A stretch of DNA of 64,000 nucleotides from Lasiosphaeris hirsuta (GCA_030549175.1 JAUKUA010000006.1:2046001-2110000), one strand, 5' to 3'; numbered from the stretch's first letter, positions 1 to 11,352 are shown. The notes: generated by a model not told the origin, from the sequence alone. Translations and numbers: made by a program.

Positions 1-1
1 G

Positions 2-2434
2 TCACCACAGAAGCCCCAGTCGAGTTTTCGCCATTACAAAGATGCCGGCCCTCCAGCTCTGGCGCCCCCAAAACGTTCAAGCGTGTTTAGGATCGATGAA
101 AGAAATGGGCTAGACCCGAAGATCGTTGCAGAAAGAAGGATGATGTTTGAACGTGGTAGTGGTAAGACTCGCCCATCATACTGCCACCCATATTCCATCC
201 GTGGTTCTGACATTGAAACAGCGCACAACAAATTCACCGACCCAACCGTCACGCACACCACTGTTCCCTCCATGGCCGTGTTACAGGCGGAGCACCGGCA
301 TTTTCCCAATATCCGGAGCCCCGATATCCATCATGCGATGGTTCAAGAACAGCGCGCTTCCGGTGTCTCAGCAGCCACCAAGAGCCGAGCGATGACGATG
401 GATAAGCTTGAACGACACCCGGCTGAGACACGCCTCCCGCCACATCTCTCGCCGGAATTCCCCAGCAACAACTCATTCCAACGTAAGTGGAATAGCGTGG
501 CGGATCTACGAATGTCTTTTGAAAGAGCAAGTCGACGTAGCATCAGGCCAGACATTGTCAAGTCCAAACCACCATCGTTCTGGCCCTCCAAGCCTGCCTA
601 TTCGGTTCCAGTACCGGCTACACCAAAGGAGAGAAGCGTGGGTGCCTCCAGGTACACTGAAAGAGAGTCCTCGAATCATTCAGGGGATTTGCCTCAAAGC
701 TACCCCCGGTTTGGGCGAAAAGAGAGGGGCTCTCATGGGGTTGCGCAAGACACGACTCCCGCTAGGCCAACTCCACTACGCAACAGCATCCCCATCAACC
801 GCCACCCAAAAGCGCAAGCCGCTCGAATTCCGGACAATATTGTGGAAACGAAATACACCGATCGTGATTCGCATCAACACGCTGGCGGCCGACAGGATAG
901 ACCAGGCGAACATGGTACCGATAGGGCGGGGCGGCCACCAGCAAGTCCGTCGCCTCTACGTTCAATTGAAGTCCATCCGCTGCTTACTTCGCGAAAACTC
1001 TCTGTCAAGATCTCAACTATCAGCCCAGAGATGGAGAGTCATTCCAAAAGAGACAGCATCGCAAGACAGTCCCAGGACGGCCCAGACGTTACCAGTAGCT
1101 CGGCTAATCCTCTGGCTGACAAAGTTGAGAGCTTGCGCCGGGTATTTGACCGCAATCAAGAGCCAGCTTTGTTTTTGCCTTTCCTCCAGAAGAGTCGCCG
1201 AAACACAGCTCCGGAAAAGGCCGGCCCTAGCTTGCCAATCATGGTCTCCACGACTGTTGCCGTTACAACGTACCGTGCGTCCAGCAACAGCTCCCAATCA
1301 TCTGGGAGCTCGGTTATTGTGACTGCAAATTCACGCAATCCGCCACAGAGAATTGTACCGCTTTCACTTAGTGGCTCTCGAGATGGCTCAATTGTGACTC
1401 CGACACGGCCACCTCGAAACAAGCTGAAGAAGAAGAGGGAGTCACCGGTCAAGTCCAGAATCAGCCTGTTTGAGAACTTGAACCAGTCCAACAGCTCGGC
1501 GAGCTTACCCACAGAAAGAGCAAAGTCCCACGATTCCGGCATCCCTCACGGGGCCGACAGAAAGAGACTCCCAGGATGGGAGTTTAAGCGCGGATCCAGA
1601 CTACTGCGGGTTCTATCTTTTGGCGGCAAGGGTAATAATGGCAAAGGTAAGGGCTCGACAAAAGACAGCGGAAAGTCGAGTCTCGAAGTATCGAAACGAA
1701 ACAGTATAGCAGATAGCAAAGGTAAACACAAACCAGAACGTTTTTCCTTCCTCAACTCAGTTAGCACACGACGCGAATCAACATTTTTTGTCCAAGGCAC
1801 GATGTACAAAGTTCCGAACCGCGACGACAGCCCCGAGAAATTGTTACCACCTATGGCAGCAATTCTTCCGGCAACGACAGCTTGGTCGTCAATTGATCTC
1901 GTCAACAACACCTCTGAGACCTTGCCAAATCTCTTCCACTCAACTAGCACCCTGTCCGGTCGCATCCTACCCACACGCAAGAGCTACGGTGCTCTGGTCT
2001 CCAAGCCCGACTGGGAGGCCCGCAACGCAGCGGCAACATTCATCGATCCTTTCAGCAGCCCTCCCAGCTCAACCTATGACCCGTCCCCCTTAGCCGAAAA
2101 TGGCATCCCGGCGACCATCCAAGAATCTTCAACTAGCCCGGTCGGGATCCCCCTACAGCGACATCGTTCCCGCTACCCGAGCTCCTTCGGCCGCAAAGCT
2201 GGCGATCGGTTGATGAAAAGGAGCATCGCACGCCCCGTACTTACTCCCGACGAGGGTATGGCGGTTCCTACCCGACGATCCAGCCTCAGTCTCAGCTGGG
2301 GCCGGCGAGCGGCAGCGGCCGCGTTTGCCATCGGCCGCAGGTTGAAGGAGAGGCGCACAAGTCGGTCGCAAAGCATCAAGAGTAATGAAGGGCGAAGTAA
2401 CTCGCGGGCGGCGGTGAATACCGACGATGACTAG
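2..2434 (+). CDS. Large basic, serine/arginine-rich protein, 5' end outside window
   Basis: The frame is open from base 2 to the TAG at 2432-2434, so the true start lies upstream; about 810 residues are visible. No catalytic domain is recognised. The protein is low-complexity, rich in Ser, Arg, Pro and Lys, as in intrinsically disordered scaffold or cytoskeletal regulators. A short hydrophobic-aromatic motif of the form R-x2-F-[ED]-x recurs at least four times, spaced through the protein (AERRMMFERG, ADLRMSFERA, ESLRRVFDRN, KSRISLFENL). These could be linear docking motifs, which is inference. The C-terminus is strongly basic (RRLKERRTSRSQS). It is convergent with the minus-strand vps23 gene, with about 540 bases between the stops. 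Function unknown. Confidence 0.75.
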   Translation, partial: SPQKPQSSFRHYKDAGPPALAPPKRSSVFRIDERNGLDPKIVAERRMMFERGSGKTRPSYCHPYSIRGSDIETAHNKFTDPTVTHTTVPSMAVLQAEHRHFPNIRSPDIHHAMVQEQRASGVSAATKSRAMTMDKLERHPAETRLPPHLSPEFPSNNSFQRKWNSVADLRMSFERASRRSIRPDIVKSKPPSFWPSKPAYSVPVPATPKERSVGASRYTERESSNHSGDLPQSYPRFGRKERGSHGVAQDTTPARPTPLRNSIPINRHPKAQAARIPDNIVETKYTDRDSHQHAGGRQDRPGEHGTDRAGRPPASPSPLRSIEVHPLLTSRKLSVKISTISPEMESHSKRDSIARQSQDGPDVTSSSANPLADKVESLRRVFDRNQEPALFLPFLQKSRRNTAPEKAGPSLPIMVSTTVAVTTYRASSNSSQSSGSSVIVTANSRNPPQRIVPLSLSGSRDGSIVTPTRPPRNKLKKKRESPVKSRISLFENLNQSNSSASLPTERAKSHDSGIPHGADRKRLPGWEFKRGSRLLRVLSFGGKGNNGKGKGSTKDSGKSSLEVSKRNSIADSKGKHKPERFSFLNSVSTRRESTFFVQGTMYKVPNRDDSPEKLLPPMAAILPATTAWSSIDLVNNTSETLPNLFHSTSTLSGRILPTRKSYGALVSKPDWEARNAAATFIDPFSSPPSSTYDPSPLAENGIPATIQESSTSPVGIPLQRHRSRYPSSFGRKAGDRLMKRSIARPVLTPDEGMAVPTRRSSLSLSWGRRAAAAAFAIGRRLKERRTSRSQSIKSNEGRSNSRAAVNTDDD

Positions 2435-2974
2435 GATGTTGTGGTGGTGACACCGAGCTGTGGGCTGCAGCATCCCCGGCCGTCGAGGGTGCTGAATGTC
2501 AAGAGGTTTGAGACGTTTGGAGGAGAGAGGGGACTAGGGCCCAGACTTTGATGAGCATTGTTATGGTTTTGGTGCGAAGCATGGTAATTGTTGGCGCCTG
2601 TGTTATTGGGTTAGAACAAGGGTTGTATTCCGCTCAGGGGGTATGGGCACAGTTAAAACGTGAAGGGGGACATGCGATACATAAACTACTCGAGGACTCG
2701 TGACACCAGTTGTCGTGAGGATCCTGTATGTACTGGATAAGCAGGTACTAGTATGCCGGTGTCGGGGCGTGGACGCTATGCAGCTAATAAGAAGACAAAA
2801 TAACACTTTATCGTTATTCTGTGCGCACTCGTAAAGAGCACTGGCAGTCCAGAGTACTTGATCAATGTCATCATTTCATGTTACCAGACACTATTTATGT
2901 ATACGGCGTGCAGTTAGCCATTGCGATGGCTTCTTGTCCATCTAAACACAGCCACCCAACTTCAACCCTCGACA
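2435..2974. other. Convergent intergenic region
   Basis: This 540-base interval separates the stops of two converging genes and should hold both 3' UTRs and polyadenylation sites. I see no supported coding sequence or repeat in it. Confidence 0.5.
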
Positions 2975-3606
2975 TCACACCAACCCCATCCCAGTCCCTA
3001 TCTTGCGCACCAATGCTTTCTTCAGATACCACTCCCTTGCCAGGCTGCGCGTGGTGCGGGCAAAAGTCCCCGGCGCGATACGGCCCCGCTCGACGGCCCG
3101 CCCGAGCATGAATATGGCGTCAGCCAGCGCGCGCTCCTCGGCGACGAGCTCGTACAGCTGGTTCCCGACGACGGTGGGCGCGACGAGTAGCTCGTCGATG
3201 TCGGGCTCGGGGTGGCGCGCCGACCGCTCCACCACGCCGTTGGCCGCCCGCAAGCTGTCCTGCAGCGCCGCCGTGTTGGATCCTAAGAGAGCCGAGAGCT
3301 GCGCGAGCTGCGCCGACTCGGCCTGGAGCCGCCCCACGGCCGCGCGCATAGCGCCTCGCTGCGCCTCGAGGCCCTGCAGCGACGCCTCGTTCTGCGCCCG
3401 CGCGCGTTGCCGCATGTCGTGCAACGTCCGTGCGAGCTGGTGGAGGAGCGCGTCCTTCTCGGGGTTGGGCGGGATCGGTGGGGCTGGGCCGGCGGCAGCC
3501 GAGGGTGAGGGGATCGCGAGCGTGAGGTCCTCGTCCATCAGGTCCGGCGGCGGCGGAGGTTTGGGTTGCGGCTGGGGTTGTTGCTGCGCCAAGGGTGCGA
3601 ACTGGC

Positions 3607-3658
<52 letters not shown>

Positions 3659-4823
3659 GTTGGGCGGCGGGCTGCCGTAGGGTTGTGGTTGGGGGAAGCC
3701 GGCTTGTGCGCGCCGCGGGTCGCCCGGGGGGAAGGGGGGTTGTGGATGGCCTGGCGGGAACCCGGCCGGCACCGGAGCCCCTTGGTACGGCGGCCCGCGC
3801 GGAGGCGGGTTCTGTGCTTGCGGAGGAAATGAGCTTCTTTGCTGGACCGGATGCTGGGGATCTTGAGGAGGAGCCATCTCGTAGCGCGAAGGTCCGGGCC
3901 TCATCTGTTGTTCCTGGGGTATCCTTGAAGCTTCGGGGCGGTATTGGCTCAATGGCCGACCCATGTTAGGTGGCAGGGGAGGCAAAGGGGGCCCGGCGGG
4001 TTGCGAAGGCGGCGGGGGTGGCGGTTGTTGAAGCTCGGCAGGAGCGCCAGGCTTCGGCGGCGGCGGGGGTGGTCTGCCTGTCGCATCTTGAACGGGTGTT
4101 TGAACCTGGCTTGACGGCCTCGGGGCCAGGTCTGGTGGCAGTGGAGGGACGGGCGGCGGCGTGGAAACGTCGTGCTGAGTCGGGGGCGCGCGGCCCTGCT
4201 GGCGAGCGATGACAGGGGGCTCCTTGGCAAAGATGTCTCGCAAAATGGCTAAGAAGTCCAGGATAGTCGATTTCTATAGTTTTCATCAGATTCTCTTCCC
4301 TCAATGGCACAGGGTCATGTACAACTTACATCCCAGAAAGTTGACCACCCGACGAGGTACGGGTGGTAGACCTGACCCTGGGGATCAACGTGTTGGCCCG
4401 GTCGCACCACCATATTGTCAGTCGGGGTCACATAGACCAAAGGCGAATCTCGGGGGTAGGCGTGGGGAACCCATAGCGAGATGGGGAACCTGTAGGTCGT
4501 GCCGCGGAAGACAACGGGGATGGTGCCCGACAAGTGTAGCAGCAGCGCAGATGCGCCATTCGGAAAAGCTACCGCACCAGTCAGCCATTATCTGGTGATC
4601 GGGGATGGAAGCCGGGCCTTCGTACTGTGGACGTCGGTTCGGGGCGACAGCGATGGGTATTGCGACAGCGCCTGGGCGACATCGTTGTAGGTGCGATTCA
4701 CATCGTGGTATTCCTGGGAGGGGAGAGGGGTCAGCGGGTTGAAAAGGTTTGGTTTTAGGACATGTCGCGTACGCTGGTCAGCACGCTGTAGAGCCAGTTC
4801 AGGACGTGTTGCTGAACAGCCAT
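2975..4823 (-). CDS. vps23: ESCRT-I subunit Vps23 / Tsg101 homologue
   Basis: Vps23 binds ubiquitinated cargo at endosomes and helps sort it into multivesicular bodies. Four exons fit: 4773-4823, 4626-4713, 4330-4568 and 2975-4273, giving 558 residues, with GT..AG borders and matching phases. The N-terminal UEV domain (residues about 1-145) shows EYHDVNRTYNDV, LLLHLSGTIPVVFRGTTYRF, WVPHAYPRD and VRPGQHVDPQGQVYHPYLVGW, then FWDKSTILDFLAILRDIFAKEPP. A long Pro/Gln-rich linker follows with a run of 16 glutamines. Next comes a coiled coil, and then the C-terminal steadiness box (VGNQLYELVAEERALADAIFMLGRAVERG ... RSLAREWYLKKALVRKI), characteristic of Tsg101/Vps23. The start ATG at 4823 gives MAVQQHVLNWLYSVLTS, a usual fungal Vps23 N-terminus. 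Identification is very secure. Confidence 0.96.
3608..3655 (-). repeat. CAG/CAA trinucleotide tract encoding polyQ in Vps23
   Basis: A nearly pure CTG run on the plus strand encodes 16 consecutive glutamines in the Vps23 linker. Two TTG (CAA) interruptions sit near the ends. A tract of this kind is expected to vary in length between strains. Confidence 0.9.
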
Positions 4824-6368
4824 GGTGAATGGAGTCAGCGGTACATGGTTGGCTACCGCAGCATACTCGGGCGCCCTGTGGGGTGTCGATGGCGATGTCA
4901 TGGAGTGGGAGGCGTTGGTCGTCGAGAGCTATCGCGCCAAGCTGCGTCGCCAAGCTGGGCTCCGTGCCCTGAAGCCTTGGCGGGATGACGAGGCTGCGAT
5001 GACTACGGGCGATACGATAGCGATAATCAATCAGCTTCAGCCACACCCCGGCGTGACTCCGGCTAGCTGCGGCAGGCCCTGACCTCGTAAATTGGCAGGG
5101 GGCGCGAGGGCTTGGGGCTTGACAGTGCGCTGCTCAGCGCGGGGCCCGTGCAGTGACAGCTTCCACGTGCCGGCGCTGAAGATCTAGATCCCGATCTCCA
5201 GCCGAGCGATCCCGTCCCATCACCTTCCCTCCCACCCACCCTCCGTTCGTCATTCGACCTTGCATTGAGCGCAGTTTGGGCAGTTTTCACGGTCCCCATT
5301 TTTATCTCGATTTTTCCCCTCACCAGAGCCTCCCTCTTTCCTCATTGATCCGATCGATCAGCTGCAAATATGCAAAGCTGTAATCAGCAAGCCGATGCAG
5401 CACGCAATGGGCACAGTAAAACGTCCCTGCATGGCCCTTGCCCGCCTTTTGCGTGCCACGCACTAGGTTCCCACGACGTGCCGCCGCAACAAACCGCGGG
5501 TCGTGGGTTGCCTTCTATGACTTCTCCCACGCCCGAGGCCCTTTCGCGCTGGCCCTTGACCTTAGTTCAAAGCGTTATTAAAAGGCCCTTCTCCTGGCCT
5601 TCTGCAGCTGGCCGTTTCGGGGTCGTTGACGAAGCCTGACGGACGCCAGTCGCTCATCGCCACGGCACACTCAGGACTCTGGCGTTACGGAATTCGATTT
5701 GTTTCGTGTATGCCGTAGCCAGTCTAACTCGGCCGTTCCAGCAGCGTTCCAACCGCAATGCCGTGGTCGGAGACGCCTGGGGTCCAGAGGGCCAAGAGCG
5801 GGCCAACATGCGACTCTTTGTGACCTGGGATGCGAGATTTTCTTCGTTCCCCACCAGCCGATGGTCGTCAAAGCCAATTCTGACTTTCGACAGACAGGCG
5901 ACCTAGTCAAGTGCTGTTAGTGTCTGCTTGGCGGTCATGAGCCTGGAGGGGCGACTTTTTTCCTTACGCACGACGTTTGTCATGTCATCCATCCCTCCAA
6001 CCATCCGTATCCTTCCCCTGCTGACTATTAAAGACCCGCGCCTCCCGGGTTCTAGCACGTTCCCACTCCCTTCGACTCATAACTACCATGGTTCACTTTT
6101 TAGTCTGATTCAACTTTGACTTTGTCTCTTTGCAAAACCCAACTTCCATGCCCACGGTCCAATCGAGATTTCGCACGGCTGAGGAGTATTACAGGCACTC
6201 TGTATACTCCTTGCGTCAGGTCTTCATTGTTTGATCTTATTCGCATCGCTAGCCAATTAGCACTCAACTTGTCTTGCTCTTGGTAGTACCAAGCCACAAG
6301 CCGACTTAAGGTCTTTTTTGGAAACTCGACACAACTCAGCTCGAACCCTCGTTCGGCCCACCAGAGTC
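4824..6368. promoter_or_regulatory. Divergent promoter region between vps23 and the IDO gene
   Basis: About 1.5 kb separates the two divergent start codons. It holds pyrimidine-rich stretches and a TATA-like CTATTAAAG near 6024, well upstream of the dioxygenase start. Short open frames here lack family similarity or splice support, and I accept none as a gene. Confidence 0.5.
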
Positions 6369-7892
6369 ATGCTCCCACCCATTCCAGTCTTGGCCGACTA
6401 TGGAATCTCCCCAACCAACGGCTTCCTCCCGGAAGTCCTGCCGTTGGCGAGACTCCCGGATCCATACTACAACAAATGGGAGGCCGTCGCCGCCAACTTG
6501 CAGGCTCTCATCCTCAGCAAACGGTTGCGGGGAGTCGTTGATCGCCTCCCTATGCTCTCCACCATCGGTCTGGAACACGACGCAGAATGGCGCAGAGCCT
6601 ACTCGCTACTATCGTTCATGGCCCACGGCTACATCTGGAGCGGTGATAGCCCCAGTGACCGTCTGCCACCCGCCATTGCAGTCCCACTGCTCAAGATATC
6701 GCAACATCTTGAGGTGCCGCCCGTCGCCACCTACGCAGCCGTCTGCCTATGGAACTTCAAGCCGCTGTTCATGGACGAGGACATTGACAATCTCGAGAAC
6801 CTCGCTTCCCTGAACACGTTCACCGGCTCTATCGACGAGTCTTGGTTCTACCTTGTCTCGGTCGCGATGGAAGCCCGCGGTGCGCCCACCATCGCGCTCA
6901 TGCTGACCGCTATCGCTGCTGCACGCGAGAATGATGCGGCGACCGTTACGCGGTGCCTCGGTTCGTTTGCAGAGCGTGTGGATGACCTCACTACGCTTCT
7001 GCAGCGCATGCACGAGAGTTGCGACCCCACCATCTTCTATAACCGCATTCGCCCCTTCCTCGCCGGAAGCAAGAACATGGCTGATGCCGGGTTGCCGCAT
7101 GGCGTCATTTACGAAGATGGCACCGGCACTGAGACCTACCGCCAGTACTCCGGCGGCAGCAACGCTCAGAGCAGTTTGATCCAGTTCTTCGACGTCGTGC
7201 TGGGCATCGAGCACCGCCCCACCGGCGAGAAGCGCGGCCGCACTGATGGATCCGAGCGCGAAGGGCACGCCCCCGCGCCCAGGCACAACTTCATCATGGA
7301 GATGCGCCGCTACATGCCGGGGCCGCACGCCCGCTTCCTTGGCGACGTGCAGGCCGTCGCGAACATCCGTGACTTTGTCGAGTCGAACCGCACCAACCGC
7401 CCGCTCTGCATCGCCTACGACGCCTGTCTGTCTATGCTGCGCAGCCTCCGCGACAAGCACATTGCGATTGTGACGCGCTACATCGTCGTGCCCAGCCGCG
7501 AGGTGCGCGCCCGCAGCCGCAGCCGCAGTCCCGAGGTCGCGCGCCGGAAGGTCAACCTCGCCACGGCGTCACGCCAGCCTCAGGGGATCGCCTACGACGC
7601 GCGCGGCTCTGCCCTCGCGAAGCAGGAGAGCGACAAGCGGAACAACCTGAAAGGCACAGGCGGCACCGCGCTCATCTCGTTCCTGAAACAAGCGCGCGAC
7701 GAGACGGGCGAGCCGGCCGTCGAGGACTGGACGCGCCGGTTCATGAGCCGTCAGATCCGGACCGAGGGCCAGGGAGACTTCTTTGCTGGCAAGGAGGAGG
7801 GCGCTGGTCTGGTCAAGGAGGAGGTCGAGGTTGCGGGCCTGGCGGGGACGTGGACTATTGATGACGATGTTGGTGGGATTTGCAACTACTGA
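6369..7892 (+). CDS. Indoleamine 2,3-dioxygenase family protein
   Basis: This heme dioxygenase family opens the indole ring of tryptophan to N-formylkynurenine, the first step of the kynurenine/NAD route. The single exon encodes 507 residues from the ATG at 6369; the frame is open a little upstream but only without an ATG. Family signatures are clear: YSGGSNAQSSLIQFFDVVLG (the GGSAxQS active-site block), MRRYMPGPHARFL (YMPxxHxxFL), and LRDKHIAIVTRYI, where the His is the expected proximal heme ligand. An Arg/Ser-rich insertion (RSRSRSPE) follows, and the C-terminal tail after about residue 400 is longer than in animal IDO. Fungi often have several IDO paralogues of differing activity, so the substrate is inferred from family only. 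Confidence 0.93.
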   Translation: MLPPIPVLADYGISPTNGFLPEVLPLARLPDPYYNKWEAVAANLQALILSKRLRGVVDRLPMLSTIGLEHDAEWRRAYSLLSFMAHGYIWSGDSPSDRLPPAIAVPLLKISQHLEVPPVATYAAVCLWNFKPLFMDEDIDNLENLASLNTFTGSIDESWFYLVSVAMEARGAPTIALMLTAIAAARENDAATVTRCLGSFAERVDDLTTLLQRMHESCDPTIFYNRIRPFLAGSKNMADAGLPHGVIYEDGTGTETYRQYSGGSNAQSSLIQFFDVVLGIEHRPTGEKRGRTDGSEREGHAPAPRHNFIMEMRRYMPGPHARFLGDVQAVANIRDFVESNRTNRPLCIAYDACLSMLRSLRDKHIAIVTRYIVVPSREVRARSRSRSPEVARRKVNLATASRQPQGIAYDARGSALAKQESDKRNNLKGTGGTALISFLKQARDETGEPAVEDWTRRFMSRQIRTEGQGDFFAGKEEGAGLVKEEVEVAGLAGTWTIDDDVGGICNY

Positions 7893-8049
7893 GTGCGGGC
7901 TAGGGGGCGTGGACGTGTAGCTAATGTTGAACCTGATCTGGAGAACGAAATTTGAAATGATTCGAGCTTTATTTGAGACTGGCCAGTCTTGTAGTCGTGT
8001 CGGCGGCATTACACAGTTTGGATGTTGTCTATTAAAGACTATACTATTT

Positions 8050-8820
8050 TTAACCCACGTCAATGTTCCGGTGTTTGTTCGGCCGGGCCAGTCTTTCTGT
8101 CGGTGTCTCAACGTGTTCGGCTGGTAAATAACCTACGGGACGAGTTAGCCTCGCCACAACCCATCATCCAAATAGCTCTCCAAGGCTTACCAATGCTGCT
8201 ATCTTTTACAACTCGTATAAGCCACCAGTAGCTGTTGCTGTCGTCGAGGAGCACCATGGTGTCTCCCTTTGCCGCATTCGCTTGCCCCTCGACTGTGGCC
8301 ACAATGTGTGAAGTGCGTAGACGAACTCGAAATCAATATCCTCTAATTCTTGTAAGTATTCGCCATCCCAGCCCGAGTCAATAATTCTAGGATCAGCATT
8401 ACACAAGTCGTTATCATCATCTTTTCTTTCGTTACCGTCGGGTACGTAGGGCGTTTCCATTTCATAGTCGTTGGGGTCATGCCCAATTCCGTCTTCCCCG
8501 CCATCCCCTGGCCCGAGCAAACAAGTCGTCGTTTGTGAAGTCCCCCGCACGAGACTTTCGCTTGGCTGAATCTCGTGAGGGTACTTACTGACTGGGGCAT
8601 CGTCGAGCTACTGCCCGGCCTGCTTTGTTCGCTTGCAGTGTCTCTCGATATACTAGCCTGTGCATTCACCGCGGCCGTAGTCCCCCCTTTGTACATCCAC
8701 GTCACGGTAATCCACGTCACGGTATTCTTATCTCGCCAAGAGCATCACGTCCTCCCCAGACTCCTCATCCATATATTCATACTCATCTTGTGGTACCAGG
8801 AGAAGTACGAGAGGGCTCAA
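8050..8820 (-). pseudogene. Decayed SH3-domain protein (Bud14/Tea4-like) relic
   Basis: Read on the minus strand, an acidic stretch (DEYEYMDEESGEDVM ... DIDFEFVYALHT) leads into an SH3 domain (VATVEGQANAAKGDTMVLLD, SYWWLIRVVKDSSIG). A recognisable intron (8133-8190, GTAAGC..CGTAG) then rejoins YLPAEHVETPTERLARPNKH, the end of the SH3 fold. This arrangement resembles the fungal Bud14/Tea4 cell-polarity proteins, where the SH3 domain acts at the cell cortex. The copy is broken: one base is missing near 8302-8306 (the frame changes inside ALHT|VATVEG), and at least three in-frame TAA/TAG codons lie in the acidic segment. It ends soon after the SH3 domain, and no full-length gene surrounds it. 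It is probably a partial duplicate. Confidence 0.75.
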
Positions 8821-9174
8821 AACTTGAGCTGTGAAGATCAATTGCAGACGAGAGGATACTATGGTTGGGGGTGTACTCCTCTGCCATTGCTGCCGTCATG
8901 GGCAACTTGACGCGCGTCTCTCAAATGCAGATCACCAGACATGGACGGTAGGTACCTAGCCTGAGCGAGGTAAGAGGTCAAAAACATCACACAGTTACAA
9001 CATGACAGGCAGCGTAAAAAAGGGTATGTTGATCACCTAGTGAAATCAAAATCAAAATCAATTCCTCGGAAATCCTGCCAAAAAGAAATAACCTGTATAT
9101 TTTTGTTTTGTTTTCCCCTTAACACCTCACACTTGGTATGTCCACAAGCTAAGTTACTGCTGTTGACACTTCTC
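8821..9174. other. Intergenic, no gene seen
   Basis: AT-richer sequence between the SH3 relic and the 3' end of the membrane-protein gene. It contains a short direct run of AAATC units near 9043-9061 and no supported coding sequence. Confidence 0.4.
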
Positions 9175-11352
9175 CTAATCTCTAGACAGCAACAGCTTCA
9201 CCTTCTCAAAGTCCTCGTCGACATCATGCCACAGATCCACCACAACCACCTCGGGGCTGCCTTGCTTGCTTACTCTTTTTGTGCCATATTTTATGTTGCG
9301 TTGCTTTACACCACCGTTCTCCTGAATGCGTCGGGCAAGTTCCTCACCACTTTCGGTGCTTCCACTCCCTGTGACATCCTTGCCCAAAGAGTTCACCGCG
9401 GTCCTCAACAGCCTGGCCACCGAGAGATAGCTGTCGTGATCTCGTAAGACAACCCCCCTAGCCGTGTAGAAGACAACGGCAACCGCGAGCAGCTGGCCGG
9501 CCAGGATGGTACCCAGCACACCAAACGACCGGCCCCACTTGACCTCCAAGCTCGTGGTGATATACGGCCGCTCCGACGCGCCCTGCTCCTTGAGAACCTT
9601 TGGAAGCAGCTGCTCGGCGCCGATGATGGCGAGGATGGGGACGCGGGCGGCGAGGTGGGCGGCGTGGAGCTCGTATTCGGCCGGGACGGGGGTCTTGAGC
9701 CAGTCCGCGCCATCCTTGTCGAGGCTCAGAGCCGCGATGCCGCTCATGAAATCCATGTCGCTGTCGAGGCAGGCGTACCCCTTTTTGCTGTAGTAGTCGT
9801 CCGAGGCGGCATCCGATGAATCGTCGGTGAAAAGGCTGAGGAATAGGGTGAAAAGGGCCTCTAGCAGGTCGAGGGCATCGAGAGGCTCGAAAGCTGCGAA
9901 TCTGAGCAGCATGCTGGCGGCATACGAGGCGTTTTCGGCGGGAAATCCGTGGAAGGCGTCGGAGCTGAGTTGGGCCTTGTCGGTCTGGTCGCCGAGGCAA
10001 ACATTGCACTCATAGAATGTGGCCTTTGCGGTTACATTGTTGTCAGTGTACCTCAGGAGGTCTGAGGATGGACAGATATCAGGTTAGCTTGAAACGGAAG
10101 AGGGGGGGGGGGGCGAAAAAAAAAGTCAAGGGGTTCCTCACATGTTGTATCGCAGCTTGAACCAGCTGCGCTGGCGTTGGCACTGTCCTTCCACTTCGTT
10201 CCCCACCGGCAAATAGTGTCGTCGCCCATATTCTGTACAGCTTGGAGATATTCCGGCACAGGTGCTCCATCGTCTATAGGTATGCACACGTAATCAGACT
10301 GTGGTCAACCAAAGATGGTTCAAAAACGCATAACAAAGCAGGTGGTGGACCTACCGGGCTTTTCCAATAGCTTCCCTCCCTGGTACACAAGCTCGGCGCC
10401 GGTCACGTCCTTGAAATACGTCCTGCCAATGCACGTCGACGAGCTGTGCACGACCTTGTCTGTCGACGACGACGACTCTATGCCGCGGTATTCCTTGAGA
10501 GAGTAAGAGTATGTAAGCTTGTTGCCGTCCACCTTGCGATCTAGACCGCTCCCGCTGATGTTGGTCGTTGTGTAGGTCGATGGATCCGAAATGTTGTATT
10601 CGGTCGGCACAAGCCAGAATCCGGGCAGCGCGTACTCGGTCATTCGCCCTACTCTCGATCGTCAGCCGCGAACACAGAGAGGGGGTCAAGGGTCACGTAC
10701 GCATGTTCCGAACACTATCATTTCCGTTCACCCAATTCGAGCTGCCAAAGTCGGTCACCTTTGGCGGGTACTCGACTCCGGCATTTTCGTTCAGATCGTA
10801 CGTCAGACCGAAAGCCGCGACGCTCAAGCGACCGATGATGTTGACGACAAGGTACCCGAGCACGATGCCCGATGTGGCCGACCACTTGCCGCGCCCCACC
10901 GCGTGGTGCCAAACCACCTTGAAGGCGCCAGTGGGGTTAGCCATCCCAAGGATCAGATCCACGTCGTGTGGTGTGGTGCGCACCCTCGCCAGGATGCGCC
11001 AGCGCAGCACCGAGCCCAGCAGGCCGAGCAGCGAACCCAGCGTCAAACTCAGAAGACCGGAAAAGAGGATGATGAAGGCGTTGAAAGCCCGCCGCTCCCA
11101 TGTCGTCAGGCTTTCCCTCCGGGCGAACGAGTATAGGAGAGCCATGATCTGGATGCTGGTGAGGGCGGCGGTCGCGAAGCGCCAAGTGACCCCCCGCCAT
11201 GGAAACTTGCCATGTTGACCAGGGGCAGCGCGGAGGGAAGCACTGAGGCGTTTCAAACCACTTGGAGTCGGTTGGTGTGTGCCGAGTAGCCCCTCCAAGT
11301 CGTTGTCGCCAGGACCATGGCTGTAAGCGGAATTGGAGTTGAGGTTCACCAT
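9175..11352 (-). CDS. Fungal multi-pass membrane protein of unknown function
   Basis: Four exons fit: 10701-11352, 10355-10648, 10142-10273 and 9175-10061, encoding 654 residues. Phases match at every border. The third exon uses the CTATAG acceptor at 10274, because the nearer CACAG would shift the frame into a stop. Hydrophobic segments lie near residues 55-75 (ATAALTSIQIMALLYSF), 90-115 (FNAFIILFSGLLSLTLGSLL) and 155-180 (GIVLGYLVVNIIGRLSVAAF). A last one lies near the C-terminus (VLGTILAGQLLAVAVVFY). Between them is a long, probably extracellular domain with paired cysteines and N-x-S/T sites. The layout is that of a conserved fungal membrane family with no known role. I recognise no transporter or enzyme signature. 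Confidence 0.82.

Noticed and set aside
6747..7460. Minus-strand frame inside the indoleamine dioxygenase gene
   Set aside because: Antisense shadow; the plus strand carries all IDO motifs.
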